This document shows, in pieces, positions 1 to 7,833 of a DNA stretch of 64,000 bases. Made by a program: the position numbers and the translations under genes. The notes under the pieces are model-generated. The model did not search any database. It saw nothing but the letters and a program-made list of their open reading frames with translations, and was not told the DNA's origin. The stretch is from a bacterium (GTDB lineage Bacteria > Patescibacteriota > Saccharimonadia > Saccharimonadales > UBA4665): assembly GCA_021850865.1 (NCBI GenBank), contig JAJZKN010000001.1:94834-158833 (forward strand), given 5' to 3'. How positions within the stretch are numbered: position 1 is the first letter of the stretch; each line of letters begins with the position of its first letter.

Positions 1-1309
1 TCGAAAAGGCCAGACGCTTTGGAATTGAACGGGCAGCTACTAATATGGCTACGGAAAAAGAGAAGACCATACCAATATTGGAAAAGGTTCTGAGCATGCC
101 GGATGAAATACCAAACATATTTGGCGGCGATGCTTTCATAACCGCCGAATTGTTGGCCGGGAAGAAACTGCTGCCTCCAATACCATTAACTATGCTGGCC
201 GCAACCACAACCCATAATCCGGTCGACATCCCGAGGTTCGCATAAATAAATAGTGCAAGAATCTGGATTGCCAGCCCAAGCGTTGCCGGGATTACCGGAC
301 CCACCTTATCCGAGAGTCTGCCGGCAAACGGCCCAATCACCGAACCGACAATATAGCCGGGGATCAGCAGTAACGACGCGTGAATCGGCGATAGTCCTCT
401 GGTGCCCTGAAGATACATAATAACCAGAAACAAAACGGCAAAGTTGGCCAGGCCCTGAAAGAGCGCCGCCAGCAACGTCGGAGTCATTGTTGGAATCTTA
501 AAAATCGACAATCTAAGCATTGGTTCGGCTTTTTTGTTTTCTATTAAGCCAAATATAATTAACAGAAAAATGCCGCCAATCAAATAGCCGTAAACCGATA
601 AATCAAGGGAACTGGTGGCTAATTTAGTCATCGCCCAGAGTATCCCGAACAGGCCGAGGCCTAAGCTGATCATCCCAATAAAGTCAGTCTTATGCTTCAT
701 ACGTATAATGGTCTCCCTGAGAGTTCGGGTAGCCAGGATAATGGCTACAATGCCGATCGGAACATTGACCCAAAAAATCCATCTCCATGACAGATAAGTA
801 ACGATCAGACCGCCCAATACCACCCCCAGCACCGCGCCTAAACTCCAGCCGATAGCATTATAGCCGTATGCTTTGCCTCTATGATGGGGAGGATAGAGCC
901 CGGCAATAATAGCGCCGCTATTAGCCGAGACAAACGCGCCACCTATTCCCTGAATAATGCGGAAAATTATGATCGAACTCTCGTTCCAGGCAAGAGCGCA
1001 GGCCATTGAACCGAGCACAAAAACCAAAAAACCGGCTTCATACATCTTGACTCGCCCGTACATATCGCCGAACCGGCCAACCTGAGTGGCTAATAATGTG
1101 ATGACTAATAAATAACCGATAACAATCCAAATAACCGAAGCCAGGCCGACTCTGAGACCTTTTTCGATTTCCGGCAAAGCTAAAACCACGATTGTCGTGT
1201 CGATAGCCGTAATCAGCACACCGGTCATTACCACAAGCATCGCCAGCCCCCGGTGCTTGGCTATGCTGCTATGGAAATCAGCCTCGTCGACACTTTTCGC
1301 CTCACTCAT
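1..1309 (-). CDS. MFS exporter, DHA2-like, partial at window edge
   Basis: I translated the minus strand by hand because this ORF runs off the left edge and is missing from the ORF track. It gives about 436 residues starting MSEAKSVDEADFHSS. The first membrane segment (GLAMLVVMTGVLITAIDTTIVVLALP) matches the DHA2 drug-exporter start. It is followed by the MFS loop 2-3 signature GRFGDMYGRVKMYEAG and by RIIQGIGGAFVSANSGAII. Predicted role is proton-driven efflux of an unknown substrate across the cytoplasmic membrane. An 8-bp perfect inverted repeat overlaps the start codon and suggests a repressor site. It is related in sequence to the second MFS gene at 19348. The C-terminus lies outside the window. 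Confidence 0.85.
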   Translation of the reverse strand, partial: MSEAKSVDEADFHSSIAKHRGLAMLVVMTGVLITAIDTTIVVLALPEIEKGLRVGLASVIWIVIGYLLVITLLATQVGRFGDMYGRVKMYEAGFLVFVLGSMACALAWNESSIIIFRIIQGIGGAFVSANSGAIIAGLYPPHHRGKAYGYNAIGWSLGAVLGVVLGGLIVTYLSWRWIFWVNVPIGIVAIILATRTLRETIIRMKHKTDFIGMISLGLGLFGILWAMTKLATSSLDLSVYGYLIGGIFLLIIFGLIENKKAEPMLRLSIFKIPTMTPTLLAALFQGLANFAVLFLVIMYLQGTRGLSPIHASLLLIPGYIVGSVIGPFAGRLSDKVGPVIPATLGLAIQILALFIYANLGMSTGLWVVVAASIVNGIGGSSFFPANNSAVMKASPPNMFGISSGMLRTFSNIGMVFSFSVAILVAARSIPKRLAFS

Positions 1310-1325
1310 ATACTCTTGAGTATAT
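1308..1325. promoter_or_regulatory. Palindrome over the MFS start codon, candidate operator
   Basis: ATATACTC-TT-GAGTATAT is a perfect 8-bp inverted repeat with a 2-nt centre that overlaps the ATG of the exporter. Position and symmetry fit a TetR/MarR-type repressor operator, but no such regulator gene is visible beside it. Function is inferred. Confidence 0.4.
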
Positions 1326-1384
1326 CAGTTTAATTAGCAGGGCTTGTTTAGGCCTGGTCAAAGTTTTATTATTTTTTTGCCCGT

Positions 1385-1405
1385 CGACTAATAAAGTCGT
1401 TTTTT
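1385..1405 (+). terminator. Short hairpin with T6 tract, possible terminator or attenuator
   Basis: CGACT-aataa-AGTCG is followed directly by TTTTTT on the plus strand. No plus-strand gene lies upstream, so it could be an attenuator in the leader of the next ORF or terminate an unseen transcript. The stem is only 5 bp. Confidence 0.3.
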
Positions 1406-1462
1406 ATTGCATTGTTAAGATTACTAGGTATTGTTTAAATATAAACTGGGTACACCGATCGA

Positions 1463-2029
1463 GTGAATATGTTAACGAGAACTCTAAGCCAACCGACAAT
1501 TTATGAAATTAGCAAAAACATAGAGTCTATCGACTTAAGCCCGCAAAAGTCCGGTGACTTTTATCCGGAACAGCCAGGGCCTCAATGCCCGTACCTGGCG
1601 GCAGCTGATTATATGACTAGGCGAGAAATGAAAGGACCGGCTGCCCGCATTGGGCGTAGCTCAATTGTCCGATGCCAAATAAACGGTCCGGCAGCGGGCT
1701 ATGGCCAAATACCGGCCAAAAACGACGATGAGACAATTCTTGAATATACCGTCGGCTCACTATATGTTCGCCAAAATCGAACGAGCTTGGCCAGTACGTA
1801 CATAGAGGAAGTACACTATTTCTACGCCGGTTCCGAACGTTTCGAACCGGTAGAAGTCGCTACCCGGGGAATATATATTTTCCTTAACGGTTTTAATAAA
1901 AATGTCTCTAAAGAGATTAAGTTTCTACTGCAAACAGGCAAACACGAGAAGTTGCTCGAGCTGGCTACCCACACCAGAAAGCTAATTAAGCAGTCGCTGG
2001 AATTGCCCGGACTATCTACGACATCATAA
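1463..2029 (+). CDS. Hypothetical protein, 188 aa
   Basis: I do not recognise a family. The ORF opens with GTG at 1463, and an in-frame ATG at 1469 is an equally good start. No signal peptide or membrane segment is evident, so it is probably cytoplasmic. The middle is mixed beta-like sequence (ILEYTVGSLYVRQNRTS, IEEVHYFYAGS) and the C-terminus is helical and basic (LLELATHTRKLIKQSLE). No clear Shine-Dalgarno is present. Its length and even composition support a real gene. Confidence 0.6.
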   Translation: MNMLTRTLSQPTIYEISKNIESIDLSPQKSGDFYPEQPGPQCPYLAAADYMTRREMKGPAARIGRSSIVRCQINGPAAGYGQIPAKNDDETILEYTVGSLYVRQNRTSLASTYIEEVHYFYAGSERFEPVEVATRGIYIFLNGFNKNVSKEIKFLLQTGKHEKLLELATHTRKLIKQSLELPGLSTTS

Positions 2030-2100
2030 AAACCCGACCCAGCATAACCGACTGCCACGCTTTATTTGCTTTAACACATGCAAACAGGGCAGACGTCAAA

Positions 2101-2361
2101 CTAGCTGCCGGCCGCTTTTTCCATCCGTTTAAGTCTAGTGTAATAATCGGGTATTTCTTTAAGGTGCGCCCAGACTATCCGTCCGGTAAGCTTCGGGTCG
2201 TCCCCAGTGATATTGGTCGAGCCACCCCATAATGATCCGTGCTCCAGCTCAACCGCCAGACCGATTCTAAATTGCTCAAGGTCAACCTCGCCAAAGTCTA
2301 CGCCGATTTGCCGGCCGATAACTTCGGCCTCCTGGCTGGTAAATTCCATAACATCACTCAT
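2101..2361 (-). CDS. DUF5661 family protein
   Basis: An 86-residue protein with the pattern I associate with DUF5661: FTSQEAEVIGRQIGVDF, then EQFRIGLAVELEHG, then TGRIVWAHLKEIPDYYTRLKRMEKAA. The family is small, cytoplasmic and uncharacterised, and is frequent in CPR genomes. It is full length for the family. The gene stands alone on the minus strand between unknown genes. No biochemical function can be assigned. The plus-strand ORF 2207-2464 is its shadow. Confidence 0.75.
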   Translation of the reverse strand: MSDVMEFTSQEAEVIGRQIGVDFGEVDLEQFRIGLAVELEHGSLWGGSTNITGDDPKLTGRIVWAHLKEIPDYYTRLKRMEKAAGS

Positions 2362-2561
2362 GTCTCAATCCTACCATTGGTTCGGTAACCGGTTTGTAAA
2401 TTTTCTAATAGTAAAATCTTGGACCTTAAGCGACAGCCGGCAGCAGGAAGGTGAAATGTCTTAACTGCTATTAGAACGCACGCAAAAGCTGAATAAGTTT
2501 TTATCTAATTATCTACTGGTTAATAAATTAGCCGCGTTGAATTACGGGTGTCTTCTCGGGT

Positions 2562-2978
2562 TCAGTCGGGTTTGTCGCTCCGTCTAAGCGGTGGCATCAA
2601 ATAAACAGCCCCGGCCACCAGTCCGCCTATCAGAAATAACATATCCTTTGACTGCACATTGGTTTTTGCTTGATTGTTAATTTGCTCTAAGTTCAGTGCC
2701 CGAACCGAAGCGGCAGAGGGCAAAACATAAACTTTTAGTCCATCCCGGGAAAAACTATAATCTGACTGATTAATCTCATAGCTCTGGTTATTACAAGCCG
2801 CCGGAATCGAACTGGTTAACGAAGACTGCTGTGGCAAATACTTAGCGCATACCAGACCTGCTTCATACCACCGGATATTTGTCCCGGGGTTGTTAATGGC
2901 AGCAGTCACGCCGTAAGACCCTAACGATGCCGCTCCACCCGCAACCAAAGACAAAGCCGCTCTCTCGAATCTTTTCAT
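2562..2978 (-). CDS. Small two-TM membrane protein, unknown
   Basis: 138 residues. The N-terminus (MKRFERAALSLVAGGAASLGSYGVTAA) is a basic segment followed by a hydrophobic one, like a signal anchor. The C-terminus has a second membrane segment (MLFLIGGLVAGAVYLMPPLRR) with a positive tail. The loop between is about 80 residues with two cysteines (VCAKYLP, PAACNNQ) that could form a disulfide outside. The VKOR gene in this window would suit such exported disulfides. No family is recognised. Confidence 0.6.
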   Translation of the reverse strand: MKRFERAALSLVAGGAASLGSYGVTAAINNPGTNIRWYEAGLVCAKYLPQQSSLTSSIPAACNNQSYEINQSDYSFSRDGLKVYVLPSAASVRALNLEQINNQAKTNVQSKDMLFLIGGLVAGAVYLMPPLRRSDKPD

Positions 2979-3231
2979 TAGCTAAATATTATATAACCGA
3001 TACTTATTAAGGCAAGATATAGCGCATTATCTCATCACCGATAGCTTATTGCGGAACAGAACCGGTAAAGTCACGAACGCAGATTCGTCAAGCTTATCTA
3101 AATTTATTCTCTTAAAGATAGGTTGGGATCATTAAATTACATCTAGCCAGCTTGCAATATAAAGAGGATAATTTCTTACAGCTAAGTCACATAGCAATCA
3201 ATTAAAGTCATATTTATAAGGAGGAAAGACA

Positions 3232-3474
3232 ATGATGTACGGCTGGCGATATAACCACGCGAGTTTTGGTATTTGGGGTGTTATCTTGATGGTTATAGTA
3301 ATGGCGTTATTATTAGCGGGAGTTATCATCGTAATCCACTACCTAACGGCGCACTCGAGCGGCAAACACTACGCCGACGGTGATTCAGCCCTCGCTATAC
3401 TGGAAAAACGCTATGTAACGGGGGAAATCGAAAAAACCGAATTCGAGGAAAAGCGCAAAACCCTGAGTCAATAA
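3232..3474 (+). CDS. SHOCT-domain small membrane protein
   Basis: 80 residues with a very strong ribosome-binding site (AAGGAGG, 7 nt before ATG). It has one membrane segment (WGVILMVIVMALLLAGVIIVIHYL) and a C-terminal SHOCT-type motif (ALAILEKRYVTGEIEKTEFEEKRKTL). SHOCT domains are short C-terminal helical pairs, often on small membrane proteins, thought to mediate oligomerisation. Specific role unknown. Length is normal for this class. Confidence 0.8.
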   Translation: MMYGWRYNHASFGIWGVILMVIVMALLLAGVIIVIHYLTAHSSGKHYADGDSALAILEKRYVTGEIEKTEFEEKRKTLSQ

Positions 3475-3542
3475 CTAGCTAGAATAGCTTTTCACTGGAA
3501 TATATTTTTTTTGAGGCGCAAGTATTATGCTATATATAATTT

Positions 3543-4379
3543 ATGGAAGGTTCGCCCCTAAAAATTAACTACGAGGCGGATAGTGCCCGCGAAGGGTATC
3601 TGACTCTGCAAAAGCTCGTTCAAGAACAAGAACTTTTGTTCATCGAATTTAGGGCGCAAGTCAGCGTTGAGCTTGATGAGACCGGCCGGAAACACCTGGG
3701 CAAAGAGGGTGAGGGTATCGCCAGAGCGCTATTTTATATAGCACCGCACATCAAATATGCGGATAGGGCGGATCGTCACGAACTACAAAACTGCCTGCCG
3801 CCATTCGATAACGTGCTGCTGTCAATTGACGACTGCGTTAAAGCCCTGAGAATTGCCTCCAATGCATCCGGAAGAGTTTTAACCGGAAGATACGGCGACC
3901 TCTACCTAAAAGAGTCGCCGCAACCAACCGCCAATTCGACATCAAGAAGACCGCCTGATCCCCTGGAAGTACATAAGTCTTTATTCAGTGAAGTCATAAA
4001 AATTAGTAAAGACAATATTAAAAGACAGCTCCGGGCCGAAATAGACTATCTCCGTCAAATGAATTCCATCGGTAATGATCATTTCGGGCAAAACGGGGAA
4101 TTAATTGCCCATATTCTCTATGCCCTGTATCCGGCAATCAACGAACAGGTCAACTTAACACAGCAATATCGCCTAGACCAAATACACCCCATGACTATAC
4201 CAATAGATAGCAACTCTGTTAATTTATACGCCAGCGCGTTACAAATTGCCGCCGATGCGGAAAATGTTGTTTTGATCGCCCAGGGAAACAACCAGCTATT
4301 AGTCATTATTCCGGACAGTCGGACCGAAGATGCAGTCGAATATTGGCAAGACAGCGTCAAACAAAGAAATACCGGTTAA
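3543..4379 (+). CDS. Hypothetical protein, 278 aa
   Basis: Unrecognised and apparently cytoplasmic, since no signal or membrane segment is seen. Two halves have similar flow: KHLGKEGEGIARALFYIAPHIKY and FGQNGELIAHILYALYPAINEQ. Each is followed by a segment ending in LRIASNASGRVL or LQIAADAENVVL. This suggests an internal duplication of about 130-150 residues. The promoter appears leaderless: extended -10 TGC-TATATA (3528-3536) ends 6 nt before the ATG. Confidence 0.65.
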   Translation: MEGSPLKINYEADSAREGYLTLQKLVQEQELLFIEFRAQVSVELDETGRKHLGKEGEGIARALFYIAPHIKYADRADRHELQNCLPPFDNVLLSIDDCVKALRIASNASGRVLTGRYGDLYLKESPQPTANSTSRRPPDPLEVHKSLFSEVIKISKDNIKRQLRAEIDYLRQMNSIGNDHFGQNGELIAHILYALYPAINEQVNLTQQYRLDQIHPMTIPIDSNSVNLYASALQIAADAENVVLIAQGNNQLLVIIPDSRTEDAVEYWQDSVKQRNTG

Positions 4380-4472
4380 GCCCAAAGATCACCGAACAGT
4401 TTTATTTCAATTGAAAATGTTTATGCTTTTCATTGCATCATGTTAAGATGTTGTGGTATTTATCATACAAAT

Positions 4473-5921
4473 ATGAATCCAGAAATAACTGAGCCGCAAC
4501 AACACAGCATAGATCCTACCGGCTCAGCGATAGATAATAATGGCTCAACGCTGACCCGTTCGGGAGAACGGGTTATTATGCCACTTAGCCCGATCGCCCC
4601 AAACAAGACAGACATCTCTAATGATCCGGTTGTTAGTGCCACCGATTCACAACCGCAGGTCTCTACGGACGAAACGAGCGCCGTTTTTGATCCACTCCCG
4701 CCGACCGAAAACTCCAATATCCAGGCTTCGATCAATACTGCCACAACCTCTAGCGCTAAGCATTCGCAGAACACCAGCTCACCAATTATCAGCGGCAATA
4801 AAAACAAAGCGCAATCGGCCAATATCGTCGAAGGAGACCCTAACAAAATCGTGGCATCCCACCACACTATGCCGGCCAGCCCGTTTGTCGCTTCCTATCA
4901 GCCGAGAAAGAGTAAGCCTAAACGAAAGATCAATTTCCACATCTGGCAGGCAGCAGTTTTGGCAGCGCTCTTGATTATCGCGGCAGCCGTTACGGGAGTT
5001 TTTCTACCAAACTACTGGAGCAATAGCTATCTATCCAAAGTTACCCCGGCGTATAACTACCAGTCAGCCAAAATGTTGTTGGTTTATGAGGCGTTTGCCA
5101 GGCCGGTATTCAGTAGCAACAACAGCCCCTCCTACAAAAGCGATATGGGTGACTATGCCGCTGCCAGCCAAGCAATTAACGCCGCCCGAGTCGGCACCAA
5201 TCAGCTCCAGACCGACAATCAACTAACATCCTGGCCCAGTCTGTTAGTCTTAAGCAAAACCAAACAGGCAGAAGCCACAAACCTGGCAATGAACCAATAC
5301 ATAAAAAATAGCCAGAACTTACTGAATAATTTTTCGGTCTTAATCGCCTACCTTAAAGGTTTCGAAACAATAACTTACGCTGAATCGCCTATGCTGGTTA
5401 CGGCTGTTAAAGAAATAAATAACGCCACCACTAGAAGTCAGCTAATCGCTGGGGTCCAAAACTTACAGTCCGGACTTACTTCTACAGTCACTACCATAAA
5501 CGACTTGCACCCGCCGGCTTACCTCTCAAGCTTTAACACTATCACGATTAATGACTGTACAGCTTTAGCGGCGGCTGCCGGAAATTTTATAACCGCAGTA
5601 AATAATCTCAGTGTTAGCGAATTATCCGTCGCCAATAATCAATACACTCAGGCATCCAACCGGCTGGTTACCGAAATGTCAATCAATATGGCCGGTCTGC
5701 TGCAGAACCATTCACCAATTCATAGTGAAATTATCCGACTAGAGTCAGAGAATCCACTGGGTATAAAAACCAATCACAAAACGAATCCGGGCGGCACGTC
5801 TGGCGGCAAACAGACAACACAGGCAACCAATTACCAGAATTTAATATCCGGACTTAATCAACTCACCAGCGGCAATAATCTGGTCCAGAAAATCAACAAA
5901 AGTATTATCGAATTTCACTAA
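4473..5921 (+). CDS. Type II membrane protein with long cytoplasmic tail, unknown
   Basis: I chose the ATG at 4473 over the track start at 4440 because TATCAT ends exactly 6 nt upstream and the 11 extra residues look non-coding. The 482-residue protein has a low-complexity Ser/Thr/Asn tail of about 140 residues, a basic patch (RKSKPKRK) and one membrane segment (AAVLAALLIIAAAVTGVFL). An exported domain of about 300 residues follows, rich in Asn, Ala and Thr, and predicted largely helical (LTVVKEINNA-like and SQAINAARVGTN stretches). No family is recognised. A surface or envelope role is likely from topology alone. Confidence 0.65.
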   Translation: MNPEITEPQQHSIDPTGSAIDNNGSTLTRSGERVIMPLSPIAPNKTDISNDPVVSATDSQPQVSTDETSAVFDPLPPTENSNIQASINTATTSSAKHSQNTSSPIISGNKNKAQSANIVEGDPNKIVASHHTMPASPFVASYQPRKSKPKRKINFHIWQAAVLAALLIIAAAVTGVFLPNYWSNSYLSKVTPAYNYQSAKMLLVYEAFARPVFSSNNSPSYKSDMGDYAAASQAINAARVGTNQLQTDNQLTSWPSLLVLSKTKQAEATNLAMNQYIKNSQNLLNNFSVLIAYLKGFETITYAESPMLVTAVKEINNATTRSQLIAGVQNLQSGLTSTVTTINDLHPPAYLSSFNTITINDCTALAAAAGNFITAVNNLSVSELSVANNQYTQASNRLVTEMSINMAGLLQNHSPIHSEIIRLESENPLGIKTNHKTNPGGTSGGKQTTQATNYQNLISGLNQLTSGNNLVQKINKSIIEFH

Positions 5922-5998
5922 TCATCGACTAGGGTGGATGATAGGCCCTTAAGAGTGCGGTTATTTTCAAATAAACAAATTAATTATAAAGTTAAGTA

Positions 5999-6619
5999 AT
6001 GTTGCTAGGCGAAGACAGGCCAACCGAACCAGCCTTTCTGATGGCCGAACTTAGGGCCGCTTCGGAAGCTTTTTTAGCTGGTACTAAAACGAGACCCGGT
6101 GAAGTTTATCGTCCGGTCCGGATGTTTCTCGGCCAAAACACCGTCGATTCGTGGCGGCAAAAAAGATATAGAACCCCGTTTTATACTTTGGATTTACCGG
6201 CAACGCGCGCCGTTTTAGTGAGTGAACTGTCAAAAGATAAGACCAGCCCAGAAGAAGAAGTGATGTTTCTGGAACAGTTTGGACTAATAAGGAGCCGGGA
6301 AGCACGGAGGCGCAAACTTGGTAAACTAGTTTTGAACGCCTATCAGCTGTCAATGCTGGAAAATTTACGAGTCAAGCCGGCGGTTGATGAAATAATTTAC
6401 GATTTAAACGTAAACAGTCGACGTTTAGGCAGCAAGAAGTTACCGGAAACAGCGACAGAGAGGTTCATTTACTCATCGGAACGAGGGATGCTTTATGTCA
6501 ACCCCGAGCGGGAAGGGGACGATGCTATAGCTATAGCACCACAAACCGCTTTAACACATTTAAGTCATATGACCGGGATTCAAGCTGCGCCAAATAGAGA
6601 TAGGGGGACACTAAATTAA
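5999..6619 (+). CDS. Hypothetical protein, 206 aa
   Basis: Cytoplasmic-looking and unrecognised. It is basic and helical in the middle (LIRSREARRRKLGKLVLNAYQLSMLENL), with no signal peptide. A TATAAA-like element lies 8 nt before the ATG, consistent with a very short or absent leader. The region from 1.4 to 7.3 kb holds a run of such orphan proteins, with this one and the next apparently each under their own promoter. Confidence 0.55.
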   Translation: MLLGEDRPTEPAFLMAELRAASEAFLAGTKTRPGEVYRPVRMFLGQNTVDSWRQKRYRTPFYTLDLPATRAVLVSELSKDKTSPEEEVMFLEQFGLIRSREARRRKLGKLVLNAYQLSMLENLRVKPAVDEIIYDLNVNSRRLGSKKLPETATERFIYSSERGMLYVNPEREGDDAIAIAPQTALTHLSHMTGIQAAPNRDRGTLN

Positions 6620-6696
6620 CCCAACCTTTAGAAGTCGGCAAAATCATACCACTAAACAACCATTCATTATTTTCCAGGATATGTTATGGTAAGCAC

Positions 6697-7341
6697 ATGG
6701 TAATGAGCGACCCGGAAAAAGACCCCTTCAAACTACCCTGGTCTTGGAATCCATGGATTCGCAATGTCCAAAAAGAAGAATATTACGAATGTCAGCTGCG
6801 GAAGATCGCGCCTGATCCAGTCAGTCAGCAGGAACTGGAACAATCCATCGATCGGCAATACCATAAATACATTATTCCGCGACACGCGGCGGCTATGTTG
6901 ATATCGACGATGCTGGGACTGGCAAAAGGGGAAGCAGGCAACCTGCGGCAAGAATTATTAACGGACTGTAGCGCGCAAGGTTTTGATCTTGTTGTTGAGG
7001 ACTTCGAACTAAGTACGCTAAAAATAGAGTCCGCTCCTTCGCTTGGAACTTCTTACCGATCAGGTGAGAATGAACGTTATCTCGGTGGGCATTATTCAGC
7101 TGAAATTATAGCCCGAACAGTCGGAGTTAACCCAAACGATTTAACGGATATGCTTGGCGATCCATCGACCGACCAAAATTATCTAATGCTCAGAGACGGC
7201 AGTTATATTTTTGAAGTTCGCTCAAGTGTTATACCCAATAAAATAGCTATCAGTGAATTAATGAAACTGAGTGAATTCGGTAGCGCAATGCTGGAAAACA
7301 GTCTCGCGTCATATGCCAGGGGACTGAACTTCAGCGACTGA
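6697..7341 (+). CDS. Hypothetical protein, 214 aa
   Basis: No family recognised. The N-terminus is Trp/Pro rich (FKLPWSWNPWIRNVQKEEYYE), the remainder is mixed alpha/beta, and there is no membrane segment. An extended -10 (TGT-TATGGT, 6682-6690) ends 6 nt before the ATG, which predicts a leaderless message. The same ATG has MVM at its start, so GTG/ATG alternatives two codons in are possible. Confidence 0.55.
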   Translation: MVMSDPEKDPFKLPWSWNPWIRNVQKEEYYECQLRKIAPDPVSQQELEQSIDRQYHKYIIPRHAAAMLISTMLGLAKGEAGNLRQELLTDCSAQGFDLVVEDFELSTLKIESAPSLGTSYRSGENERYLGGHYSAEIIARTVGVNPNDLTDMLGDPSTDQNYLMLRDGSYIFEVRSSVIPNKIAISELMKLSEFGSAMLENSLASYARGLNFSD

Positions 7342-7833
7342 TATATTTGGAGTTGTCGGCTCTGCTTTGCCGCCCGAGCAAGACCGATCGTTATTTAGTT
7401 TATGGTAACAAGCCCACCCCCGACAAATTGTTGATTTCGGATAATTACCAACCCCGGGTGACCGATTGAACACCCCCGGCTCGGCTTCTGTTATTGTCTT
7501 AGCCAATGGTTTTATTATTTTAGCTGACCGGTTTAAATTGTAGTGTGCGGCGTAAACGAATCGTAAAAGAAAGGCTGATTTTACAAGTTGCGCTGGTAAG
7601 ATTAAGAAAAAAGACGGCGCAAAGATCTCGCAACAGCCCCACATCAGCAAGTGTATCCACGGCAAATACGCGATACTCAGCAATTATCGTTAGTTAGCAC
7701 AAGCATTAAGATAGTTTAATTGCATAGTTAGCGAATCTATTGCTTCGAATATTTATTTATTGTAATATTCACTTAGTACCGGTTATTAGAACTGGTGGTC
7801 TATAGTCGGCTAGAAAGAATCAACAGCTTTGCA
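7342..7833. other. Intergenic stretch of about 490 bases, no gene supported
   Basis: The only long ORF is on the minus strand (7309-7683). It overlaps the end of the previous gene and reads as low-quality sequence, so I do not call it. A 7-bp inverted repeat (GAATATT...AATATTC) lies near 7748-7771 upstream of the deacetylase and could be regulatory. I searched for tmRNA and RNase P RNA core sequences here and saw none. Confidence 0.4.

Noticed and set aside
4118-4867. Minus-strand ORFs of 80 and 134 codons inside the 3543 and 4473 genes
   Set aside because: They are antisense shadows of plus-strand genes with better start signals and coherent protein sequence.
7309-7683. Minus-strand ORF of 124 codons
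   Set aside because: It overlaps the end of a better-supported gene, lacks a ribosome site or promoter box, and reads as low-quality sequence with scattered Cys and Trp.
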